Below are positions 31,588 to 40,324 of a stretch of DNA of 64,000 nt, piece after piece; positions within the stretch are counted from its first letter, which is position 1, and each line of letters opens with the position of its first letter. Origin of the DNA: Capronia americana (taxonomy: Eukaryota > Ascomycota > Eurotiomycetes > Chaetothyriales > Herpotrichiellaceae). Below the pieces are notes generated by a model. That model was given only the letters and a program-made list of their open reading frames with translations, had not been told where the DNA came from and searched no databases. A program made the position numbers and the translations under genes. The stretch spans positions 248,001-312,000 of the forward strand of contig JADWQD010000007.1 in NCBI GenBank assembly GCA_016110215.1. Reading direction: 5' to 3'.

Positions 31588-32796
31588 ATGTCTCTACCAA
31601 AGACTACACCCGCGTGGATCATCGAGGCCAGCAACGGCGACAAGCCAGGCTTCGGAAACCTGAAATTTGTCAAGGAGCACCCTGTCCCTGAACTCGGTGA
31701 GAACGACTGTCTCGTCCAGATCCAAGCGGTCTCCCTCAATTACAGGGACCTTGTGATTCCCAAGGTAAGGCATACAATCTCCTGGAGCTATCAGAGCCTT
31801 CGTTCCATTGACAAGCTGCAGGGTCAATACCCTCTCCCACTGAACCTCCCCACCGTCGCGTGTTCGGATGGCGCTGGCAGAATCCTGGCTGTTGGCTCCA
31901 AAGTGACGCAGTTCGAAGTGGGCGACAAAGTCGTCACACAGTTCACGCAGAAGCACCAACACGGCGAGCCGGCTCCCGACATGTTCGACAGCGCCCTAGG
32001 CGGAACTGCAGCTGGGACTCTGCGCCAATACGGCGTCTTTCCAGCGTGGGGACTCGCTCGTGCGCCATCAAACCTGTCTCCCACCGAGGCAGGGACACTG
32101 ACCTGCGCGCCTCTGACGTCGTGGAACGCCCTGTTTGGGTTGCAATCGAAGGCCGTAAAGCCCGGGGATGTTGTCCTCACGCAAGGAACGGGCGGTGTCT
32201 CGCTCTCGGCCATTCAATTCGCAAAGGCCGCCGGCGCGACCGTCATTGCAACTACATCATCAGAGGACAAGGCGAAACGACTAGAGAGCATCGGTGCGGA
32301 TATTGTCATCAACTACAAGACGGACCCGAACTGGGGAGAGACCGCGAAGAGGCTGTCTCCCGGCAAAGCTGGCGTCGATCATATCATTGAGGTCGGCGGC
32401 CCGGGCACTATGGCGCAGTCGCTGAAAGGTACGGTCCCTGACTTCCCACACCATTTCATCCTCTATGCTGACCATGCCCTTTTCACAGCCATCAAAATGG
32501 GAGGTGTCATCTCCGTAATCGGCTTCCTCGGCGGTTTCGGCCACGAGAAGGAGCCAAGCACGCTCGAGGCCCTCAGCGCCGGCTGCATCATCCGCGGCAT
32601 TTTGATCGGGTCGAAGGACCAGCTCGTCGCGATGAACCGTGCCATTGACGCCAACAACATCCATCCGGTCGTAGATGAGAAGATCTTCAACATGGAGAAT
32701 GCCCTCGACGCGTATGAGTACCAGTGGCAGCAGAAGAACTTCGGGAAAGTGGTGATTCAGCTAGCTGGGCCAGTTCTCGGGCAGAAGGAGGGATGA
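31588..32796 (+). CDS. MDR-superfamily NAD(P)-dependent oxidoreductase
   Basis: Exons 31588-31764, 31822-32428 and 32489-32796, giving 363 residues. Both introns (57 and 60 bp) are multiples of three without stops, so an unspliced reading looks like one 402-residue protein. They are called introns because they have GTAAGG/GTACGG donors, branch-like CTGAC, CAG acceptors, and splicing restores VIPK-GQYPLPLN and QSLKA-IKMGG. Family marks: SLNYRDLVI, VACSDGAGRILAVGSKV, APLTSWNALFG, the nucleotide-binding TQGTGGVSLSAIQFAKAAGA, and SSEDKAKRLESIGAD. Such zinc-free or zinc-type quinone/alcohol oxidoreductases reduce varied carbonyls with NADPH. The physiological substrate is unknown. Confidence 0.92.
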   Translation: MSLPKTTPAWIIEASNGDKPGFGNLKFVKEHPVPELGENDCLVQIQAVSLNYRDLVIPKVRHTISWSYQSLRSIDKLQGQYPLPLNLPTVACSDGAGRILAVGSKVTQFEVGDKVVTQFTQKHQHGEPAPDMFDSALGGTAAGTLRQYGVFPAWGLARAPSNLSPTEAGTLTCAPLTSWNALFGLQSKAVKPGDVVLTQGTGGVSLSAIQFAKAAGATVIATTSSEDKAKRLESIGADIVINYKTDPNWGETAKRLSPGKAGVDHIIEVGGPGTMAQSLKGTVPDFPHHFILYADHALFTAIKMGGVISVIGFLGGFGHEKEPSTLEALSAGCIIRGILIGSKDQLVAMNRAIDANNIHPVVDEKIFNMENALDAYEYQWQQKNFGKVVIQLAGPVLGQKEG

Positions 32797-33929
32797 GGGC
32801 AGCAGGACATCTGCGATTATAGGTGACAGAGCGATACGGAGTGGCACGAAAAGACAGCCCTGGCTGCAATATCAATGCCAATGCCAAACATCTGTGTTGC
32901 CTACGTGAACCTGCAATGCTCAGCATACCGCAACGAAGGACGAGCTACAGAACACATTGTCGTGTCAAATTCTCCAACCGCCCCAATCACCGAGGTGACT
33001 CTGAACAGTATTACTGAGTACAGAACACAATGGACGTATTAATTCCTTGTCGTTTCCTGAATATCAGCCTCGCAAATGCAGATGCAGACGGCAGGACGCA
33101 TATCCAGATCGATGCATCGGCCTTGCACGGCACCCAGCAGAGAATATTGCCATTAGAGTAGATTAGAGTGAGCCAGAGTCGAGTAGAGTAAGGAGTAGAA
33201 TACTTCCCTATCCCTACGAGACGTTGTATCCTGGCCGCGAAAGCCCAACAATCAGAACAGTCCCCCCCTACACTCCCAGCCATTTGATTGAACACCATCC
33301 GAAAGGGAAAGGTACCTTTTCCCGGAGGGACCAAATGCTGGGATGCTTCCCCTCCCAGCCGTGGCCTGACCTGCCCTGCCTCGCCTCCCACCAGCCTTAT
33401 AAATCTCCCAAACCCCGGCGGAACCGGATGCGGACGCTGCGGCCGCGCCATCAACTCCTTTACGTACCGTTGAATGTAGAGACCCCCGGCGTTTGGCACA
33501 ACAACGCTCTAGGATACGACCCTCGCTCGGACACAGGGAGGGAGGCAAGTGTGGTCTATTACATATATCTAAGCTTTACAATCGAAAGGTTCTGTACCGT
33601 GCTGTATTGACGCCAGATGGAGATACAGCGGCGATTCGGAAACGGGTAATTGCCCTGTTGAGGAGGACGCGGCTGGCACGCCTGGACCTGGAAGCCACCA
33701 TGCGATGCGATATGATGTCTTTGCTTTACAATCCACGACCGGTCAAACAGGGAGGTAGTACTGTATCGCCTCGCTATTGGGAAGATGGGGCCCTCTCGCG
33801 CGCGCACGCGTCCCGGCCAGATCAGTAATCCTGATCCTATGGACTTCTGGGGATTTCGTTCTCCCTCTCGCGCGTCCTTTATCCCTTCACTCTCGGTTCT
33901 GTTCTATCAACCTCAAGTCGGTAACACCG
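32797..33929. other. Intergenic region, 1.1 kb
   Basis: Convergent 3' flank of the oxidoreductase (+) and GST-like (-) genes. Repetitive GAGTAGA-type short motifs near 33150-33205. No gene supported. Confidence 0.5.
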
Positions 33930-34850
33930 TCAGTAGGTATCCCTCTCGAACCACTTCGCACCGGCAGCATAGACCGCCTTCAAGGCCGCACCCCCTTCGA
34001 GGGCCCACAATCTCTCCGCGACCCCGAGCCTGTCCAGCATCCTCAACATCCCCAGGACCATGACGTCGGCGTAACTGACCTCGCCGCCTGAAAGCCACAC
34101 CCCGCCCTCATTCTCGGCATAAAACCCTGCCAGTTCCTTCCACAGGGGCTCCACGTCGCGGTACGCCTGCTCGGCGTTCTTGGCGTGGTACTCCTGCAGC
34201 GGCATGCCGATGGCCTTCTCGCGGTCCTGCTCGAAGTAGGCCTTGGACGGGGGATTCAGGAACGTGACCGGCACCAAGGGCATGAAGACCGGGCGGATCT
34301 TCGCGATCACTTTGGGCAGGAACTCTTCCACGCGCGCTTGGTACGGCGAGTCCAGGTGCAGCGATGGGGTCGGGTACAGTTTCTCGAGGGCGTCGATGAT
34401 CTTGCGCGATTCCATCAGGTATTCGCCGTTCGGAAGCCGGACCGCCGGGGAGGTATATTCGTACGGGCCGGAGTCATTGGGTGGGATACCCCTGCGAGTG
34501 AGAGGGTGAGTCAGTGAGGGAGAGAGGGAGGGAGGGAGAGGATGTGAGTTCGTCACCGGGCCTGCGATACGCAAGGGATTTCAGGGCTGGAGGTCAAGTG
34601 ATCCACCCTCTCTATCTAGACTGCTTGACCGACTGACGAAGGGATCCATCCATCTGTCTGCCCGCCTGAAATGATCACACGCATAGGTCCTTACAATTTC
34701 TGAAACGTCGGTTTCAAATCGGGATACTCAATCCACTGGGTCTTATACGGGATTCCCTTGATGTTCAACGCGAGCCGAGCTGGATGGAGACGTTAGCAAT
34801 GGGGGAAAGACATGATTGACGTCCTCTTCATCAGGACTTCCCCGGTATGT

Positions 34851-34881
<31 letters not shown>

Positions 34882-34970
34882 TATCACGGCGACTTACTCT
34901 TCCACGGGTTCAGACTCCAAGAGAACCCCTGCTTCGAAGGCAGATCGTAAAGGATGATTTCATCGGCCAT
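33930..34970 (-). CDS. Glutathione S-transferase-like protein
   Basis: Minus-strand exons 34970-34898, 34779-34695 and 34491-33930, giving 239 residues. The start MADEIILYDLPSKQGFSWS begins a thioredoxin-fold N-terminal domain. The joins give NPWKTRLALNIKGIPYKTQW and FQKLGIPPNDSGPY. The GSH-site segment SPAVRLPNGEYLMESRKIID contains the expected E-S pair before the helix. The C-terminal helical domain (EFLPKVIAKIRPVFMPLVP, GGEVSYADVMVLGMLRML) contains the SYADV motif. Related fungal proteins include the Ure2/GTT-like group and FosA-like GSTs; the substrate is unknown. Intron 1 (118 bp) carries a GGTGTC hexamer repeat, and intron 2 (203 bp) a long CCCT-rich tract. Confidence 0.88.
34852..34880. 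repeat. Hexamer microsatellite in a GST intron
   Basis: Nearly five perfect copies of ACACCG/GACACC sit just inside intron 1 of the GST-like gene, a few bases from its splice donor. Confidence 0.85.
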
Positions 34971-35957
34971 GGCTAGGGGACGGCGGTCGATCGATCGTCA
35001 GACGATTTTGACAGTGTCGGGATGCGGACAAAATCTACTGCGATGCAATGCAATGCAAAGCAGTAAAACGCGATGGGATGGAACGTGTTGTGATGTTATG
35101 TGACAAGTCTCAAAGGTAGGTGGTACCTAGGTAGGTCGAAAAAAGAGCACCACAGGCAGGAACTCCTCAAAAGTCCTTATCCTTATCCTTATATATACAT
35201 AGCTTGCCGATCACGCAAGGTCAAAAAAGTTATATCGAAACGAGTCGAGTCGAGTCGAGCCCGAACTATTGTCGCAAAAATCGGGCGTGCCGGCGTGAGA
35301 GCGGGAATCCCACGTCCACGGGAAACGAACTGACCTCTCCGGCCACGCCCTATTAGGTGATCAAGGTGTCTCCATGATGACGGATCGTCCTCTGCGTATT
35401 CGCACGATTGCCTCGAGGAGCAGCCATACCTTATCCTGTTGTGCCTCGGAGTGTAGGAGGGGAGGGGGGAGGGGAGGGGGGCCATGGCAGGTGTGTGAGT
35501 GAAGAATCTTCAACCCCGCATCCAGGAGCGCGAGGTTGCTCTCTGCTCTTGCGCGTTTCAGGACTTCGTCCCGACGCCGAATTTGTAAGCCAAGGCTGTC
35601 GGCGGCGTAAGGCGAACAGTCGCACGCTTGGGAGCGAAGTGGAGTGAAGCACAGGCACTGCGCAGCTGCGGACATGCAAGCAGCGATGTGAAATTGGGAC
35701 TTGTCCAACAACTTTAGTTCAATTGCGATGACGATGACGGGAAAGCAGATATGTTGGTGCAGAAGAGAATGTTCTCATATGATATACCTTATATTACTAC
35801 ATTTCAATGCTGTTGTTGGTTAGATACATGACGTTTCTCGTTGTTGGAGAGTGTATGTCCATCTAGGACTTGGGTGTACTTTTTCCAAAGCGCCGACGAC
35901 AGTGCAGAGACATCCCAGCGAAATAATCAACTCCGCGCTCGCGTCCAACGACCCAAA
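34971..35957. other. Intergenic region with a strong G-quadruplex-type tract
   Basis: Promoter side of the GST-like gene and 3' flank of the His-rich gene. It includes (GAGTC)n near 35236-35258 and a G-run tract at 35456-35481. No gene supported. Confidence 0.5.
35456..35481 (+). other. Putative G-quadruplex motif
   Basis: Four uninterrupted G runs of 4, 6, 4 and 6 bases, each separated by a single A. This exceeds the usual G3N1-7 rule with minimal loops. Confidence 0.75.
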
Positions 35958-37071
35958 CTAGTCCATGAAGCCGCGTTTTCCATCACCATCAGCATCAACA
36001 CGAGGATTCAATCGATCAGCTAAGCTTGGCTTTGCGCCTTGGTTTCCTTGGTTTGTGCCCATAGCGCCAGTATCTCTGGAACCCAGGTGATTGTTGCCGA
36101 CACCAGTGCCATTTCCGGTGTGATGGTTGTCTCTGCCAATACCTCCTGAGGAGAGATCATTGCCAACGCCTCTGGAGCCCAAATGATTGTCGCCGACACC
36201 AGTGTCATTTCCGGTGCGATGACTGTCTCTACCAATACCTCCCGCGGAGAGATCATTGCCAACACCTCCCACGCCGGAGTCGTTAGTGTGGTGTGTCCTG
36301 TTGTGATCGCCAACACCAGTGGTGCCAGTGGTAGTACCATTGGAGGAGTGATGACCACCATGATGGAACTTCTCTTCAAGTTTGTCGAAAGTTGTGGCAA
36401 GCTTGTCATTGTATGGTCGAGGTGCACCCTCGTACTCCTCATGGGTTGAGTGGTGACCACCAACTAATGCACCGCCTGCTGCCTTGAATTCGTCAAGGGT
36501 CTTCATGGGCAGGGCAGACATTCCGTGATGCTGAGTAGCGGCGTGATGTTTTCTGCAAGGGATTAGTAGATGGACGTTCCGGCCAGTGGGAAGAAACTTA
36601 CTCGTGAACAGGAACGACGGTGTGGACGACCTCGGGCTGGATGGTCTCCTTATGGACAACCGGGACGACGGTCTCATGGACATGGTGATGAACGTGCTCT
36701 CCTGTCACAGTGGGTGCCGCAGCTTGGGTGTGGGTGGTTTCGTGTGTCGCGGAATGGCTCTTGAAGTTGGCCATTTCAGCAGCGAGCCTCTCCTTGGTTG
36801 CCGACTCGTCGTCATGATGGAACTCGCGATGTTCAGCCGGAAGGATGTTGTGGGTATGCTTTTCTGGAAGTCGTTCTTGATGGGTAAGAGGTTGTACTGT
36901 GGTGTGGTGATGATGTTGATGCACTTCACGGTCGACAGCTTGGGTGGCTTCCTCGTGGCGGTGAGGCTTGACGGCTTCATGTGTCACTGCGGGGACGACG
37001 GTTTCTTCGACTGTGGTATGGTGGCCCCGATTGCCGGTGAGTTTCTGAACGGCTGCTTTTGCTGCTTCCAT
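35958..37071 (-). CDS. His-rich allergen-like / stress-associated protein
   Basis: Minus-strand exons 37071-36602 and 36552-35958, with a 49-bp phase-2 intron (GTAAGT...CTAATCCCTTGCAG), giving 354 residues. The N-terminal half is a His/Glu/Val-rich repeat region (HTTVEETVVPAVTHEAVK, DREVHQHHHHTTVQPL, LPAEHREFHHDDESATKERL, HHVHETVVPVVHKETI). It resembles a family often annotated as fungal allergen or conidium/stress protein of unknown function. A short conserved MSALPMKTLDEFKAAGG block follows. The C-terminal third is a hydrophilic Gly/Asn/His-rich region with two tandem 32-residue repeats and ends with DADGDGKRGFMD. No signal peptide or TM. Metal or desiccation-related roles would be speculation. 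It lies head-to-head with a gene that shares its core motif. Confidence 0.85.
36073..36264. repeat. 96-bp tandem duplication in the His-rich gene
   Basis: Two adjacent 96-bp units, each starting TCTGGA(A/G)CCCA, encode two 32-residue Gly/Asn/His-rich repeats on the minus strand. Differences between copies are scattered substitutions with no indels. Confidence 0.85.
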
Positions 37072-38523
37072 GGTGAATGTGTATGGGGGATTCTGATGTT
37101 GGGTAAAAGGTGAAGATGAAGTTGGATGGGTCTACTTCTGGACAGAAGTCCACGGTGCCACGCAACGCTTTATACACGCCGGAAAAAGATATGAGACAAT
37201 TCCATACCGTTGTGCCATCTCTTGAGGCTGTGATATCATCTCGAGCAAAGCAACCTAAAGCTTGGGCCAGCCCCTCGCTGTGAGGTCAGCGGCCCGCAAG
37301 AGAATGAACTTAGAGTTGTCGACGAAGGAAATCGAAATGATTGGGACTGATCTCGGCAATCAGCGTCTCTTTTCATCTGTCGATCAGATGCGGTAGCTGT
37401 GAACTCGCCGAAAATGTCCTGCATAAACCCTGAGAGGGTCAGATCGTCATCGAACAAGCTTCGCAATTTGGATCCGGATCTCACATTTTTCGTTCTATGA
37501 AGGCCGTTGAGCGATCCCCGGGGTGGCTTGACTACACTCACCAACTCTACAAGTACATACGTTGGTCGTTGCTGTTGCTCCCGCCGAATCGAATGCTGTC
37601 TTCCTCGACCATTGTCGACGGTGCCGTCACCGGGTTGGGATCGCACGCATGTTCCAAGGCTGCTGTGCTTCCCGTGTGTGGAGAGGGGACGAGCCACATT
37701 CAGCTGAATTCTTTATCCGCGGGTGCGTCATGACCGGCCCAATCGCAATGAGGGCATGATCGATCTCGTGGTCAAATCCGGATGTGGCGAGTGATGATGA
37801 CTTGAAGTCAAAACAGACAACCCGTGCTGACGTTCAACGTTCAAGCCACAGACGGGCTGGACGGGCAGGCGTTCAAGCCTCTCAGCGATCCCTAGAGGTT
37901 TCGTCTCGTTCACTCTGGGCCCGTTGAGGCCTGACCTCATCGAGCCACGCTCTGGGTTCGCTAGTTCAACCAGGGCGAATCCTGACAAGCCCCCAGAGAC
38001 CCGCCACTGTCCCATCCTCTGACCGCTAGGCTCTGCCCTAAGACATTTCCCCTAGTTAGTTAGAGCCACGTCCCGTGCTGAGGATCAAGCTGCTCTTCCT
38101 GAACAAGCCACCTGCCCAGTTTTCGTAGATCATGGGCCAATCCTCGCCCGCGTCGGCACCGTTGGTGGGTGCGTCAGGGTTCTTGGTCTTTGGAGCTCCA
38201 GCGTCCGCTCCATGGGCATCCCTGAGCCATGCCTTTCTTTCGCGCCACGTTGGGTAAGGTCTTCGTTGACCATGGGTTTAAGTTTGAATCCGTGCTTGCA
38301 GACGAGGTGCTCGCTTCGAGCAATCCAGCCTAGCCATGAGGAACCTTTCTTGCGCGACGCAGATATCAGACAGGAGGTGAGAGGAGGTGGGTAGCGCCAA
38401 AAAGGGAGTTCGTACGTGTGTCTCGTGGTTCTTTCGATCTGCCTCGTGTATCTGCTCGGTAGGTCAACACCAGAACTTTCGGAGGGGCACCACTTTTCTT
38501 GCGTAGGGAAGCTTCGTGGAGCA
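37072..38523. promoter_or_regulatory. Divergent upstream region of the His-rich gene pair
   Basis: 1.45 kb between the two related genes. No supported gene; a short 5' extension of the plus-strand gene is possible because its frame is open to about 38416. Confidence 0.4.
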
Positions 38524-39774
38524 ATGGCCACTGCCGTGACATCGACCCAGCGCTTCTCAGACGGCAGCCATGCCAATTGGAAGTGCTTTCCTGCTCCCTA
38601 CGTCATGCAGACCGAACAACAAAGAAGTCAGAGTCGAAGTCAAAGTCGAAGCCGCAAGCGCAACCGAAACCGAAACCTCAGCCATAGCGACAACTCTCCG
38701 CCACCCAAATGGCAGGAAGAGCCTGTTCAGCGTCCTGCTACAGCAGCTGCTACCGTCAACCATGACTCTGCCCATACCGTCCCCCCCTCGCGGTCCAGAA
38801 GTCGTCTGCAGAAACATCCTTCCCAACACACTCTGAAGAATACGGCGGCTGCTCCTGCCATGTCACAACCGGTCTCCGATTCGCAAGGGTCACCTTCCAC
38901 TCGGCAAGACACCACAGGCTTGCCCCAGTTACCTCAGACCGTCCCTGAGCGGCGCTCCTCGTTGCGAAAGAAGCCCGCTGCTGGCACCGCAGACCAACCC
39001 GGCCCAAAGAAGGACCCTCCTGCAGAGCTGAAGCCGGCACCACCTACTCATGGACTCCTTTCTATAAGACCCAAACCCTCTCCAACCGAGAACAGCACCA
39101 AGCCGGACTCTGACAGCGACCACTCATCGTCAGCAGGTAGTATTCAGAGTCCAACTAACCCTCCTCGAACACCTCGACATCAACCACTAGCACCGAACGA
39201 TCCCTCTCCCTTGAACCCAGCCTACTACATCCCAACCTCAGGCTTCTCCAATGGAGGAACCACGGCGCCGGTACAGTCGACCAGCGCCTCTGCGCAGAGA
39301 AACGAACATGTGCTTCTCCCTGCTGGGTTCAGACCAGGCAAGACCGAGCACACCTACGTAGAGGAGGTCGTGAAACCAGCAGTAACATACGAAATCATAA
39401 AGAACAACAAGACGGAGATTGTGCAGGAAGAAATCACTCGGGAAATCCACGTCCATCACTACTACACCTACACGCAGCCCGTCAAAGCAGTCGAGATCCT
39501 GCCTGCGCGACACTTCATCGTCGACGGACAAACCGGAGAAAAGGTCGAGATCCCGCCGCCAGAAGGCTGGGTCATGCCTTCCAATATGCAACCGTCCAAA
39601 CCAGATACCAGTGGTCTTGCCATAGAGACACGGCACTACCTCGTCGACGAGGAACACCCGGCAGGGATTCCCGAGCCGGCGCCGCTGGATGTCCAGAAGC
39701 GGGAATCACAGCCTGACTTGAGGAAGAAGTCGAGCATGTCTGGGCATTGGACGCCGTTTCCAAAAGTGAGGTGA
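38524..39774 (+). CDS. Disordered protein carrying the His-rich family core motif
   Basis: 416 residues from the ATG at 38524; the frame stays open about 100 bases upstream, without an ATG. The first 260 residues are disordered: an Arg/Ser-Lys stretch (RSQSRSQSRSRKRNRNRN) followed by Pro/Ser-rich sequence. The C-terminal part has a folded-looking core: HTYVEEVVKPAVTYEIIK, EITREIHVHHYYTYTQPVK, EILPARHFIVDGQTGEKVEI. The core aligns with the N-terminal core of the divergent neighbour at 35958-37071. It ends SGHWTPFPKVR. No signal peptide or TM; the RS-like stretch could favour nuclear location (inference). Function unknown. Confidence 0.78.
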   Translation: MATAVTSTQRFSDGSHANWKCFPAPYVMQTEQQRSQSRSQSRSRKRNRNRNLSHSDNSPPPKWQEEPVQRPATAAATVNHDSAHTVPPSRSRSRLQKHPSQHTLKNTAAAPAMSQPVSDSQGSPSTRQDTTGLPQLPQTVPERRSSLRKKPAAGTADQPGPKKDPPAELKPAPPTHGLLSIRPKPSPTENSTKPDSDSDHSSSAGSIQSPTNPPRTPRHQPLAPNDPSPLNPAYYIPTSGFSNGGTTAPVQSTSASAQRNEHVLLPAGFRPGKTEHTYVEEVVKPAVTYEIIKNNKTEIVQEEITREIHVHHYYTYTQPVKAVEILPARHFIVDGQTGEKVEIPPPEGWVMPSNMQPSKPDTSGLAIETRHYLVDEEHPAGIPEPAPLDVQKRESQPDLRKKSSMSGHWTPFPKVR

Positions 39775-40324
39775 ATACCTCCTACACCAGGCGGACACTG
39801 TGTCGCTCAACAGACTTGCTCGCTCCGTTGTGCATCTTCAGTACCACCAGCATTATTTTGGCGAGAGATAACAAAACCGGGGGAGAGGTTAAAGAAGGAA
39901 CTGATGTACTGCCATGCTCGCTGAGCGGACCTGGAATTTCTGTCTTGCCATGTTCTACCACGTGTTGTACAATTTAAAAATCACCTTCGATATACCCAAT
40001 GAAGAGAAACGATTATGTATCCCATGTTCCTACTGTGTCACCATGTCATCGGGGTCAGACAGCCACAGCAGTGAAGAAAGAAAGGGAATTAGAATAAATA
40101 TAGTAACAAAACGAGGCACAATTCATTCATGCTTGCAGGCGAGAAAAAGCTACATTTAATGCAATAAAGCATTGCATCCAAGATATATCAATTGCAACTC
40201 CAGTGTCTTGCTCCGAGGGGTATTCAATCAACCCAACCCAACCACCCACTAAGGCTAATGTGGCAAAGCAGGAGGGTATATTAACGACGGCGACGTCTGC
40301 ACAGCGCTCAAACCCCCCGTCATC
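39775..40324. other. Intergenic region, convergent 3' ends
   Basis: AT-richer sequence between two convergent genes. No gene seen. Confidence 0.5.
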
